The position numbers were made by a program, and so were the translations under genes. The notes beneath the pieces are model-generated. The model made no database searches. It was not told the origin of the DNA and saw nothing but the letters and a program-made list of their open reading frames with translations. A stretch of DNA of 64,000 nucleotides from CAVPCZ01 sp963779225 (GTDB lineage Bacteria > Bacteroidota > Ignavibacteria > UBA10030 > UBA6906): positions 620,001-684,000 of the forward strand of contig CAVZWW010000003.1 in the NCBI GenBank assembly GCA_963779225.1, written 5' to 3'. Positions 18,001 to 26,086 of this stretch are shown here, piece by piece (within the stretch, counting starts at the first letter, position 1; every line of letters starts with the position of its first letter).

Positions 18001-18971
18001 CCGCGATGGACAGTTACGGTTCCCCTGAATTGCGGGAGAACATCGGTGTCGACATGACATCAATCCTCCGCCTGCAGCGGGAATTCGGCTTCGCGCTGCA
18101 GGTGGAAGATCCGGAGGTTCGATGGTCCACGGACCCGGCCCGTTACGTGACCATGGGAGCCCGGTATGCCGGGCATCTGGGCGGCGAGCAGAAGCTGCTG
18201 CTCGATTTGAACATTCTCGGCTTCCGGAAACAGGAGGTGGTCACGCCCTTTCCCACGCTAACGCAGACCGGCACAGAAAGCTTTCAGATGGTCCGTTCTG
18301 CATCCTTGGGGGCGCCCCGCTCGACCATCTATGCGGAATCCAGCGTGAATCCACAGGATATGATCTTTCTGGCGAACGCGTATGCGGGGCGCGTCCACTA
18401 TGAACGGACGGAAGCAGGATACACCGTGGACGCACCTCACTCGTTCACCCTCCGCCTGCCTGCTGACGTCACGGAGATACTGCTCGATGATGTTCCGGTT
18501 TCTCCCGTCCGGGATAACCGGTACGCCATTCCGGCCGGCTCTCACAAGGTAATCCCGGTACGTACCGTCTCCGGTGGCTTCTCGTCACACCAGTTTTACC
18601 CCCGGATTCTGAGCATCGCCGGGACCCTGTTGTCCTGTACCTATGACATGCGAAGTGTGGCATTTCGCTATGAGTCGGACGGGCGCTGTCTCGTGATGGT
18701 GAACGGGGAACCTTTCGAAGTCCGGGTTGATGGGGAACCTATGACCTTCTACAGCATGAAGGGCAATGACGGATACAGTCTGTTTCTCCCCCCGGGCCGT
18801 CATCGGGCGGAGATAACCATCGGTGGTGCGTTTTCCTATGGCATTAACATCGCCAGCTTCTGGTCCAGTAACGCCATTGCCGTCTTCGGCCTCGCAGCCG
18901 TGGTCCTGCTCCTTGGTATGTATGCCGTGGTGCGGCTGCAGCGTCGCCGGTTCGGCCTGGAAAGGATGTAG
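15024..18971 (+). CDS. Giant periplasmic DUF2334 deacetylase-like / glycoside-hydrolase-like protein with C-terminal membrane anchor
   Basis: This 1315-residue protein has a signal peptide (about 1-25) and an N-terminal Rossmann-like region (about 28-220). A DUF2334 deacetylase-fold domain follows (about 228-480), with the metal-site motifs IRIEDVNP (Glu235, Asp236) and MHGVTH (His302, His306). Next are a GATase/beta-galactosidase-trimer-like domain (about 585-765) and a TIM-barrel-like domain (about 770-1130) with acidic residues in LAELYFEAGQGF. One C-terminal membrane helix (about 1283-1305) ends in basic residues. Deacetylase plus glycosidase in one periplasmic protein is the plan of PgaB and PelA, which modify and trim exopolysaccharide during export. 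GGAGGAGG precedes the start, and the GT2 gene begins 10 bases after the stop. Domain limits are estimates, and catalysis is inferred. Confidence 0.75.
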   Translation: MQRLKNMATALVWTLFLCAEVAPAQQVKNVLILVEGKTDLQSCPLGDGRQLATLLGHFHATGTVQGVDEYVPHSLQDYDLVFYVGFSARNTVPDAFLNDVMNSSMPLIWLHTGFAEFSRSHNVAERFGFMVTHLDSTGGYARIEHGDAVFTKEEPNINMITIRDRARVHVLATAVSQKTGRRIPYIVQSGNLLYFADSPFASASSTDRYILFADMLHDILQEQHEESHSAIIRIEDVNPMENPDRLRDVADILSSRGIPFLVGVSPFYVNPAEGVRVSLSDKPDIVDALKYMVHNGGTIVMHGVTHQYKGVTGADFEFWDESTNRPINGETDEGIRQKIETGIQEFMKNGLYPLIWETPHYTASFRLYRIIPEYFSAAMEQRLSIENFDYSQFFPYVIHRDLFGQRIYPENLGYVPFLPDFNESRTYVQTILRGARTGLSVRDGFAACFFHAFVDPRLLEELVDSVQALGYTYIDLRDDTTWVKTRDRAILTGSQSYTVTLTDQYLSESYFNQDGEIVRRDISENRLTGPLTRSVELQPGELYKAEPTEMKERRRTFVEQTVNAMERMVDNLVSSEERWQEARPVVLWNHYARGAAYNDQASLAAVFGSVSITVDTIFVGEPLDLSRYNLVLVPFAFVDSLRMEDYAALIRYVHEGGDLITDAKNYLIDDFGIQFKTATLKVSRVLDGYFPEERIVWRYPELMTKFEADDVDEVFCTDQTTGAPLVIGKRAGKGQIIFIGTRFDPYSQQGYSLYPYLLEYARRYFQLAPVVRYDALEMYFDPGFRHTQSIEHLVRQWVQQGIRRIHVAGWHKYPKYTYDYKRLVDLAHANGILVYVWLEPPQVSQKFWQDHPEWREKNFKGEDVRPSWRYPVALTDDRCLTAVTEEYTTFLEAFDWDGVNLAELYFEAGQGFDEPHLFTPMHESARNEFRLRYGIDLRAIFTPSSVAYWKTHPGVRNSVTAYRVAKLEEMYRRLLNRFSDVARRRKGFEIIVTAMDSYGSPELRENIGVDMTSILRLQREFGFALQVEDPEVRWSTDPARYVTMGARYAGHLGGEQKLLLDLNILGFRKQEVVTPFPTLTQTGTESFQMVRSASLGAPRSTIYAESSVNPQDMIFLANAYAGRVHYERTEAGYTVDAPHSFTLRLPADVTEILLDDVPVSPVRDNRYAIPAGSHKVIPVRTVSGGFSSHQFYPRILSIAGTLLSCTYDMRSVAFRYESDGRCLVMVNGEPFEVRVDGEPMTFYSMKGNDGYSLFLPPGRHRAEITIGGAFSYGINIASFWSSNAIAVFGLAAVVLLLGMYAVVRLQRRRFGLERM

Positions 18972-18980
18972 GCATTCCCC

Positions 18981-20264
18981 ATGACTCTGCTCGAGCTTGA
19001 CCTCAGTGCGTTGTTTGTGCTGGGCGTAATCGTGATCTGGTTCATGATTGCCTATCAGTTCGTATTGACGGTGTTCGGGTATGTCAATTTTCTCCGGTCG
19101 GTCCGCGAACAGCGCATTATGGATGAGAGAACGTTCAACTTGCCTTCCTGTGCAATCCTGATTCCGGCACACAACGAAGAGAAGGTGATCGATGCCACGA
19201 TTTCCTCCATGCTGGCTCTGGACTATCCCCGCGACCGGCTGAAGGTCATCGTCATCAACGACGGTTCCACGGATGGAACACGCAACATCATTCTGCGGCA
19301 CGCAGCCCGCGATGCGCGCGTCGAGTTGTTTGATGTGCCGCCCGGAGAGGGGGGCAAGGGAAAATCTCGCGCTTTGAACCTGGGGATTCAGCGGGTGACA
19401 GCGGACGTTACGGCAATCTATGATGCGGATAACACCCCCGATCCGAAAGCCCTGCGGTACCTGGTGATCCAATTACTGCTTCGTCCCGATCTGGGCGCGG
19501 TGCTCGGCAAATTCCGCACCGTCAACAAAACGGCTTCACTACTGACCCGGTTTATCAACATCGAAACACTCGGGTTCCAATCCATGCTCCAGGCCGGCCG
19601 CTGGCAAATGCACGGTATTGCCACGCTCCCCGGCACGAACTTCGTCATGCGCACGTCACTCATCCGGACTTTGCGGGGATGGGACGAAGAAGCACTCACC
19701 GAAGACTCTGAGCTCAGTATCCGCATCTATCAGGAGGGGTACAAGATCAAGTATGTCCCCTACGCAGTCACCTACGAACAGGAACCGCAGGAATGGAGAG
19801 TCTGGATCAAACAACGGATGCGGTGGGTTCGCGGCAACAACTATGTGGTGGGCAAATTCTTCCGCCACATCCCTTCGTTCAAGAGCAAACGCCTCGCGTT
19901 TGATCTCCTGTACACACTCGCACTCTATTATGTCTTCTTTGTGGCTATTGTCATCTCCGACCTGCTCTTTCTCGTGAGCGCAGCCAGGCTCGTCAGTATG
20001 ACGCTGCCCGGTCCGTATACGATTGTCTGGGTTATGGCGTTTTTCCTCTTTATCGCTGAATTGGCGCTTACCCTCTCCTATGACAAGGAAGATACGGTGA
20101 AGAATATCGGGCTGGTCATCCTGATGTACTTCACGTATTGCCAGTTCTGGGTGTACGTGGTCATCAAGGCCCTCTGGTCCGATTATGTGAAGAAAGAGAA
20201 ACGCACGTGGGCGAAGACGGTCCGCTTCGATGTCACGCCCGCGGAGGCACGGGATGCACGGTAA
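18981..20264 (+). CDS. Processive family 2 glycosyltransferase (polysaccharide synthase)
   Basis: The 427-residue inner-membrane enzyme has an N-terminal helix (about 8-35), a cytoplasmic GT-A domain and two or three C-terminal helices (about 305-400). The processive GT2 signature is complete: NDGSTDGT (from 93), DAD at 148-150, TED at 240-242 and QRMRW at 278-282 (QxxRW). Relatives include PgaC, hyaluronan and cellulose synthases. QxxRW argues for a polymerase rather than a single-sugar transferase. It is flanked by the large periplasmic modifying protein and by an outer-membrane barrel whose start overlaps its stop by 11 bases. Confidence 0.9.
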   Translation: MTLLELDLSALFVLGVIVIWFMIAYQFVLTVFGYVNFLRSVREQRIMDERTFNLPSCAILIPAHNEEKVIDATISSMLALDYPRDRLKVIVINDGSTDGTRNIILRHAARDARVELFDVPPGEGGKGKSRALNLGIQRVTADVTAIYDADNTPDPKALRYLVIQLLLRPDLGAVLGKFRTVNKTASLLTRFINIETLGFQSMLQAGRWQMHGIATLPGTNFVMRTSLIRTLRGWDEEALTEDSELSIRIYQEGYKIKYVPYAVTYEQEPQEWRVWIKQRMRWVRGNNYVVGKFFRHIPSFKSKRLAFDLLYTLALYYVFFVAIVISDLLFLVSAARLVSMTLPGPYTIVWVMAFFLFIAELALTLSYDKEDTVKNIGLVILMYFTYCQFWVYVVIKALWSDYVKKEKRTWAKTVRFDVTPAEARDAR

Positions 20265-21528
20265 TCGCGCCACGATCCTGACCGCACTTCTTCTCGCGGG
20301 AGTGGCTGCCGGATACGCACAACTGTCGGGATTTGCCTCCGCCTCGTACGGATATCACAGCAATCCGCTCTATAACTATGAAGAGATTCCGGATCAATTG
20401 CGGCAGGGGTATCTGGAAGTGCAGTACGGCCAGGATAGCCCGTCCATGCAATACCGGATCGGGTACATCGGTGGCCTCATGCTGTTCAACCAGCTGACAG
20501 ACAGGAATTACTACGAACATACACTCCGTGGTGGATTTACCTCGGCGCTGGGTTCCCTCCCGCCCAAAGCCCGGGTGAAGGACGTGAATGCGGAAGAAGA
20601 CGAGGACGACAGCGGGGAAGAGGCGGACACCGACTCTCTGCTCTCATATCTGGAAGTCGGCATACGGGCCGGAGCGCGGCACGACAAGGAGGCCTATCAG
20701 GAATTTGACAACCTGGGCGCCGCTCTTACAGCCGGATACCGATTCCGTATGGGAGGGTTGTACGTGCGGCTGCACAATGACGCAGGATACCGCGGCTACA
20801 CCAATCTGACCGAGCTCTCCAATATCACTGATGTGCTGACGCTGCAGATCGGGCGGTTTGCTCCCGGTGTGCCCACGTATGGCGTTGAGGTGTACGGGGG
20901 TATAAAACATTTCACCGAAGAGGTGTTTGATACAGCACGTTTTGAAGCAACGCGGACCTATGTGGAAAAGGACACGGGAAAAGGAAAGGGTGGCGCAAAG
21001 CTGGTGGTTCCTTCCAGCAAACAGATTCTCATCGAGCCGACGAACAGCACATCGGGACAGTTCGGAACACATCTGTTTGCACTGTTTCCATGGAACGGAG
21101 GCTCCTGCGGAGCAGACCTCCTCTACCGGTTCAACATCGGGGAAGGAACACGGTACCTCGCTCAGTACACCAATACCTCCATCTTGAGCGAGGATATCTA
21201 CAATGACTACTTCAGCCATGACGGTCCTTCCGCCCGGCTTGTTCTCCGCCAGCGTCTGCCATTGAACATCCAAGGTATTGTGTCCATCGAGGTGGCCCGC
21301 AAGGTATTTTCGGCACCCGCACTTGACCTGAATGGTGATCAGACCGCCGCGAACAGGGTCGACCTCGATAGTACACTGGAGCTTTATCTTTCACGCTATG
21401 TCGAACTCGGGATGGGGTTCGGACTGGATGTCGCCTTCAGTGCCGCCGCGGGGCGGAATCAGTCGAATGATGACTACAACGACTACAGTCTGACCAGTGT
21501 TGCGGTCAGCGTGGGTATTGGATGGTAG
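20254..21528 (+). CDS. Putative outer-membrane beta-barrel, likely exopolysaccharide export pore
   Basis: About 424 residues with a signal peptide (MHGNRATILTALLLAGVAAG, then YAQ). Many alternating amphipathic strands follow, one very acidic loop (EEDEDDSGEEADTD, about residues 118-131), and a C-terminal strand ending in Trp, as barrels do. ATG 20254 was chosen because GGAGG lies five bases upstream and the signal peptide then starts cleanly. I recognise no named family. It lacks the TPR region of PgaA/AlgK. Its translational coupling to the synthase suggests it is the outer-membrane channel for that polymer. Confidence 0.65.
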   Translation: MHGNRATILTALLLAGVAAGYAQLSGFASASYGYHSNPLYNYEEIPDQLRQGYLEVQYGQDSPSMQYRIGYIGGLMLFNQLTDRNYYEHTLRGGFTSALGSLPPKARVKDVNAEEDEDDSGEEADTDSLLSYLEVGIRAGARHDKEAYQEFDNLGAALTAGYRFRMGGLYVRLHNDAGYRGYTNLTELSNITDVLTLQIGRFAPGVPTYGVEVYGGIKHFTEEVFDTARFEATRTYVEKDTGKGKGGAKLVVPSSKQILIEPTNSTSGQFGTHLFALFPWNGGSCGADLLYRFNIGEGTRYLAQYTNTSILSEDIYNDYFSHDGPSARLVLRQRLPLNIQGIVSIEVARKVFSAPALDLNGDQTAANRVDLDSTLELYLSRYVELGMGFGLDVAFSAAAGRNQSNDDYNDYSLTSVAVSVGIGW

Positions 21529-21591
21529 AAGAAGCTGAATGGGCGTGAAACGAAACGTGGAGAGGAACAAGGGGGAAAGGGGAGCACAACA

Positions 21592-23751
21592 ATGAAGCGG
21601 GAGAAGGCGAAGAAGAATGATGCGGCGCGAAGGTTGCTGATCGCCGTTGTCATGCTGATGGTACTGCAGGCGACAGGGTCGGGAGAATGGCACTGGCAAT
21701 TCCCGAAACCGCAGGGCAATACGCTCTGGAAAACAGCCTTTGCGAACGCGCGGTACGGGTACTCTGTCGGTGACAACGGCACCATCATGGCGACCTACGA
21801 CGGTGCCGCCACATGGCAGCTCCAGTATGAAGGAGTAACGGACAACCTCCGGGATGTTGCGGTTGTGGATTCGGTAACGGCCTGGGCCGTAGGTGATAAC
21901 GGTATGATCCTGCATACCACGGATGGAGGGTTTCACTGGATCGAACAGAACAGCGGAACGACGAACGGCCTGAACGGTGTATCCTTTCTCGACCGGAACC
22001 GTGGATGGGCCGGCGGCGATGCCAGGACGATCGTGTTTACTTCGGACGGTGGCGCCACGTGGAGCAAGGCTACCATGCCGTCGGGGTCAGGGCCCTCCGG
22101 GGTCAACGCCATTGCTTTCTTCTCCGCAACGGAGGGCTATGCTGTCGGGTATGTGGGGGGGATGGGTGGCGGTGGCTCCATCTTTCACACCACAGACGGT
22201 GGGGTAACCTGGACCACCGTCTCCTCCGCTTCGGGCGCCCTCCAGCGGCTGAAAATCCTTGAGGGAACGAACACAGCCTTCGCCGTCGGGAGTGGCGGAT
22301 TGATCCTTGCCACGGCGAATGGAGGAACCACATGGACACCGGTTCCTTCGGGGGTTACCAGCGGACTCAACGATCTCGTATTTGCCGGGGTCAATGAGTA
22401 CTGGATCGCGGGTGACGATTCCACGTTGCTGCATTCCACCAACGCCGGGGCTTCCTGGATGTTTGAACCCTTCCGGGGAACCTATGCCTCCGTGAACGGC
22501 ATCGCGGTTGCCGGCACCGGCATGATCGCCGTGGGCGAGTATGGCTTTCTCGCCAGACGGGACGGAGGAAACCCCTGGACCATCATCAACACCGGAAACT
22601 TCCCATCCGTCAACTGGCTTGCCTTTGCAGATACAAGAAACGGAATCGGGGTCGGGCAATGGGGCTACATGCTACACACAACGGACGGCGGGTCGAGCTG
22701 GATTGAGATTCGGAATACACTCACCGGGGATTCATTCTACGGCGCGGCCTATGTCGGCAGCAAGATCTGGGTGGTAGGTGACCTGGGCGTCGTGCTCTAT
22801 TCATCGAATCACGGGTCGAGCTGGGTCCAACAAACCACCTCTTCTTCAATGACGCTGCTGAGCGTGAACTTTGCGGACGAATCAAACGGGTGGGTGGTGG
22901 GGGACAATGGCACATTGCTGCGGACAACGAATGGCGGAACCACCTGGCATGCAGGGTTCAGTGGCGTGCCAACAACACTGTATGGCATCACGATGCGCGA
23001 CCCGGCACACGGCTGGACGGTTGGTGAGTATGGAGTGATTCGTTCAACGACGGATGGTTCCACCTGGGGGCCCCAGGCGAGCCCTGTTGCCACCGTTCTC
23101 TGGAACGCCGAATTCCGAGATGCACTCAACGGGTTCTGTGCCGGCGGCAACGGAGTGATTCTGAGGACAACCGACGGCGGAGGGACGTGGCTTCAGACCG
23201 TTTCGGGAACGACACGCAACATATGGGTTGTCAGTGCCGGAAGCGCGACAGGTGTGCGGGCCGTGGGAGATACCGGGCTGGTACTGCGATCGACGGATGG
23301 CGGGGTTACGTGGACACCGGAATTTGCCCTTTGTGCCTATGACCTGTTTTCCCTGCGAACATTGTCTGACTCGGTCGCCTGGGTCTCCGGAGATAACGGG
23401 ACGATCCTGATAACCGGATCGCCGGACATGCCGCCGGCCACAGTGGCGGGACGGCCCACACGTGAGACGGCGCAGCCAGCCGTATTTATACTTGAACATA
23501 ATTACCCCAACCCCTTCAATCCCTCAACAACCATACAGTACCATCTCACCCGATCAGCGTATGTGCGCCTCGGGGTCTACTCCGTACTGGGGGAAGAAGT
23601 GACAAGGCTCGTGGACGGTGTGCAGCGCGGAGGTGACTACCAGGTGGTTTTTGATGCTGCAAAGACCGGTGGCGGTGCCTCCGGCGTGCTGTTTTACCGG
23701 TTGCAGGCCGGCGACCGGGCGGAAACCCGGGCCTGCATCCTTCTGCGCTAG
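21592..23751 (+). CDS. Secreted YCF48-like beta-propeller with type IX secretion sorting domain
   Basis: The 719-residue protein has a basic N-terminus and signal helix (about 14-30), then roughly 14 repeats of the form W.VGDNGTI...TTDGG..W, the YCF48/BNR-type propeller unit. It ends in a C-terminal sorting domain (about 635-719) containing NYPNPFNPSTTI and the typical VYSVLGEEVTRLVDG stretch. The tail marks it for export by type IX secretion and surface attachment or release. Function is unknown; such propellers often mediate binding. Its position just after the polysaccharide block may be coincidental. Confidence 0.88.
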   Translation: MKREKAKKNDAARRLLIAVVMLMVLQATGSGEWHWQFPKPQGNTLWKTAFANARYGYSVGDNGTIMATYDGAATWQLQYEGVTDNLRDVAVVDSVTAWAVGDNGMILHTTDGGFHWIEQNSGTTNGLNGVSFLDRNRGWAGGDARTIVFTSDGGATWSKATMPSGSGPSGVNAIAFFSATEGYAVGYVGGMGGGGSIFHTTDGGVTWTTVSSASGALQRLKILEGTNTAFAVGSGGLILATANGGTTWTPVPSGVTSGLNDLVFAGVNEYWIAGDDSTLLHSTNAGASWMFEPFRGTYASVNGIAVAGTGMIAVGEYGFLARRDGGNPWTIINTGNFPSVNWLAFADTRNGIGVGQWGYMLHTTDGGSSWIEIRNTLTGDSFYGAAYVGSKIWVVGDLGVVLYSSNHGSSWVQQTTSSSMTLLSVNFADESNGWVVGDNGTLLRTTNGGTTWHAGFSGVPTTLYGITMRDPAHGWTVGEYGVIRSTTDGSTWGPQASPVATVLWNAEFRDALNGFCAGGNGVILRTTDGGGTWLQTVSGTTRNIWVVSAGSATGVRAVGDTGLVLRSTDGGVTWTPEFALCAYDLFSLRTLSDSVAWVSGDNGTILITGSPDMPPATVAGRPTRETAQPAVFILEHNYPNPFNPSTTIQYHLTRSAYVRLGVYSVLGEEVTRLVDGVQRGGDYQVVFDAAKTGGGASGVLFYRLQAGDRAETRACILLR

Positions 23752-23762
23752 AAGAACAGTTA

Positions 23763-24146
23763 TTACATTGCGGCGATGACGCGTTCCAGCCGTTGCTGTA
23801 CTTCGCGTGCCACGGGCTCCATCTTCGCGTTGCCCATCACGGTGGTCATCACCATCGGATCGAACGCGGCCACAACGGTCTTCCCGGCTTTTTCGTACAC
23901 GATAACATTGCACGGAAGCAACAGCCCGATCTCGTCCTCGGCCTGCAGGGCCTGATACGCGAACGGCGGATTACATGCACCGAGGATCACATATCGGGTG
24001 AAATCGACGTTGAGTTTTTTCTTCAGGGTATCCTTCACATCGATTGTGGTAAGGACGCCGAAGCCTTCCTTCTTCAACTCTTCCGTCACCTTGCTTACTG
24101 CCGCCTCATAGGCGACATCGATCGTTTTGGAAAATCCGTATTTCAT
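23763..24146 (-). CDS. DUF302 domain protein
   Basis: The 127-residue protein matches DUF302: IDVAYEAAVSKVTEELKKEG, ILGACNPPFAYQAL with one Cys in the conserved ACNP position, and LLLPCNVIVYE. The biochemical role of the family is not established. Members often sit with sulfur-handling genes, as here beside two rhodaneses. It is the last gene of the minus-strand run and converges with the propeller gene at a distance of 11 bases. Confidence 0.88.
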   Translation of the reverse strand: MKYGFSKTIDVAYEAAVSKVTEELKKEGFGVLTTIDVKDTLKKKLNVDFTRYVILGACNPPFAYQALQAEDEIGLLLPCNVIVYEKAGKTVVAAFDPMVMTTVMGNAKMEPVAREVQQRLERVIAAM

Positions 24147-24150
24147 GGGT

Positions 24151-24543
24151 CTATCTCCCTGATCGTTGTGAAAAATTCCATTCCGCTATGCCCCCTTCAA
24201 GGTGGGCGACGTTAAACCCCTTCTTCCGCAATTGAGCGGCGGCCGACAGACTCCGGCTTCCGCTCTGACAGTAACAGATCAGCTCCTTCCCGCCGAATTT
24301 CTTCAGATCCTCCAACCGCCGGTGAAGCTCCTGCAGTGGGACATGGACGGCTCCCCGAATACCTCCTGATTGAAACTCCGCCGGAGTGCGGACATCCAGC
24401 AGGACGATGCCACCCTGTTTCAAACGGTCGGCCAGCTGGGAGGACGAGTAGCGAGTGATGCCGCGGGTAAGGAGGAACCGCCGCAGATAGACGAGAATGA
24501 CGAGTGCGAGCAGTGAATAAAGAATAACCTGGCTTGTTGTCAT
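24151..24543 (-). CDS. Membrane-anchored rhodanese-like sulfurtransferase
   Basis: The 130-residue protein has an N-terminal membrane helix (about 6-24) and one rhodanese domain with LLDVRTPAEFQSGGI and the active-site loop CQSGSRS. The cysteine carries persulfide sulfur in the family. Its start overlaps the stop of the next rhodanese gene upstream, so the two are co-translated. The domain could face either side of the membrane. Confidence 0.88.
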   Translation of the reverse strand: MTTSQVILYSLLALVILVYLRRFLLTRGITRYSSSQLADRLKQGGIVLLDVRTPAEFQSGGIRGAVHVPLQELHRRLEDLKKFGGKELICYCQSGSRSLSAAAQLRKKGFNVAHLEGGIAEWNFSQRSGR

Positions 24544-24968
24544 CTATCCTCCGAGTGTTCCACCGGGCGACCTTCGCTGTTCCAGCGGATCATACCACCG
24601 ACCATGTTCAACGCTGAATATCCCCGGCTGCGCAGCATCGATGTGGCATACCCGCTCCTGTTGCCCGACCGGCATATGGCAATAATGGTGTTCTTCTTAT
24701 GGGGGGCCAGCTCCCCGAGTCGTGCGGCAAGCTCCTGTACGGGTATCAGCACGGATCTCCGGATATGCCCTGTGGGGCTGTCGTACTCCTCATCGGTTCG
24801 GACGTCAAGCAGGAAAACTGTCGAGTCCTTCTCCATGAGGAGCTGGACTTCTTCAGGTGTGATGGTGTCTCGACCGCCATCCTGCGGATTCATCAACATG
24901 AGAGCCGTGGCCGCTATGGTAGAGAATAGGGTTTGATAGAGCATCTCGTATCCTGGCAACAAATTCAC
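24540..24968 (-). CDS. Rhodanese-like sulfurtransferase with N-terminal hydrophobic segment
   Basis: 142 residues. A short hydrophobic stretch (about 9-25, perhaps a signal or anchor) precedes a rhodanese domain with FLLDVRTDEEYDSPTGHI and the active-site loop CRSGNRSG. The start may be at the internal Met that begins MLYQTLFSTIAATALML. It belongs to the same run as the other rhodanese, DUF302, methyltransferase and OsmC genes. Substrate is unknown. Confidence 0.85.
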   Translation of the reverse strand: MNLLPGYEMLYQTLFSTIAATALMLMNPQDGGRDTITPEEVQLLMEKDSTVFLLDVRTDEEYDSPTGHIRRSVLIPVQELAARLGELAPHKKNTIIAICRSGNRSGYATSMLRSRGYSALNMVGGMIRWNSEGRPVEHSEDR

Positions 24969-25013
24969 TGGAGAGTCTCAGACGAAAAATCCCTGCAGCC
25001 CAGACATAACGGC

Positions 25014-25637
25014 CTAGAGTCTCTTTGTGTAGTGATTGTCCTGAACGCCGTCGTCTGAAACCCCAGGGGTTTCTACATGCGCTACTGTAAGAACACTATA
25101 ATAGTGCGAAGAGTTCAGATATCCCTGCTCGAGCACGACAAAGTGTCCGGCAATCTGCTTGTGCAGGTCCGTCTGATCGAGACGTTCTTCTGCATCGGGC
25201 CCAGTCTCTTCCACCTGCCGTTTCCACTCGATGACAAGTATTCTTCCGTCGGGCCTGGTAATACGGGCCGCTTCCGTGAGAAGACGCAGCACATCCGGAG
25301 TCTCGTGCACCACGAAAGCCAGCAACGTCAGATCTGCGCAATGCGCAGGCAACGGGATGGCATATTCTCCGGCGAGCACAGGGTCGACATTATCGGGAAT
25401 GCCGTTGGACCGCATGAAGTCCAGCATAGCCTGCGCTATATCCACCGCATAGACGTGTCCTGCCGGGCCCACCAGCTCGGCCGCGGCGCGTGCGAAGTAT
25501 CCCGTTCCTGCCCCGATATCTGCAATGACCATGTCTTTCCCGACATCAAAGCGGCGTAGCGTATCATGCGGGGGAAGGAGTGTATAACGTTCACGGCGTT
25601 CGAGCCGTGCGGCGTTTTCGGGGTCAAACTTGTGCAT
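25014..25637 (-). CDS. Class I SAM-dependent methyltransferase
   Basis: About 207 residues with the SAM-binding motif I in VIADIGAGTGYFARAAA, an acidic motif II in VYAVDIAQ and a later ITRPDGRILVIEWK segment, as in UbiE/ArsM-like enzymes. The ATG at 25637 (MHKFDPENAARLERRERY) overlaps the end of the OsmC gene by 14 bases and is preferred over an upstream ATG inside that gene. The start resembles small-molecule methyltransferases that act on thiols or metalloids, but the substrate cannot be inferred. Confidence 0.85.
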   Translation of the reverse strand: MHKFDPENAARLERRERYTLLPPHDTLRRFDVGKDMVIADIGAGTGYFARAAAELVGPAGHVYAVDIAQAMLDFMRSNGIPDNVDPVLAGEYAIPLPAHCADLTLLAFVVHETPDVLRLLTEAARITRPDGRILVIEWKRQVEETGPDAEERLDQTDLHKQIAGHFVVLEQGYLNSSHYYSVLTVAHVETPGVSDDGVQDNHYTKRL

Positions 25638-26076
25638 TGGGCACCAGTGTGCTTGTTTCTTCAATCTTGTATGAATGTGTGAGCTTCACACTGGCCTTCA
25701 GCATTGCTGACACGGCGCAATATTTCGTGGTGGAGAGCTCGATGGCCCTCTCCACATCGGCCACCGGTATGTTCTCCCCAGAAAACAGATATTCGATATG
25801 AATCGCGGTGAACACCTGTGGGTGCTCCTCCTGCGTGCTGGCACTCAGACGGATTTCGAAACTTTCCACGGGGACACGTTTCTTCCTGAGAATGGCGGCC
25901 ACATCGCTCCCCGTGCACCCCCCCAGAGCCATCAACAGAAGTTCCTTTGGGCGCGCACCGGCATTACTGCCTCCTACTATTTCCGGGCCGTCCATGACCA
26001 CCCAGTGATTAGAATCAGCCTTTGCTGCGAAGGACAAACCCTGGATTTGCCTGACAACCGCGCTTTTCTGAGCCAT
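25624..26076 (-). CDS. OsmC/Ohr-family thiol peroxidase-like protein
   Basis: The 150-residue protein carries the two family cysteines in ALGGCTGSDVAAIL and YCAVSAML, plus RPKELLLMALGGC. OsmC proteins reduce organic hydroperoxides using these cysteines, although the YhfA-like subfamily may act in sulfur metabolism. It sits 10 bases downstream of the membrane NTPase gene and overlaps the methyltransferase gene, so it belongs to a single thiol-themed run. Confidence 0.88.
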   Translation of the reverse strand: MAQKSAVVRQIQGLSFAAKADSNHWVVMDGPEIVGGSNAGARPKELLLMALGGCTGSDVAAILRKKRVPVESFEIRLSASTQEEHPQVFTAIHIEYLFSGENIPVADVERAIELSTTKYCAVSAMLKASVKLTHSYKIEETSTLVPNAQV

Positions 26077-26086
26077 AATGATCCTT

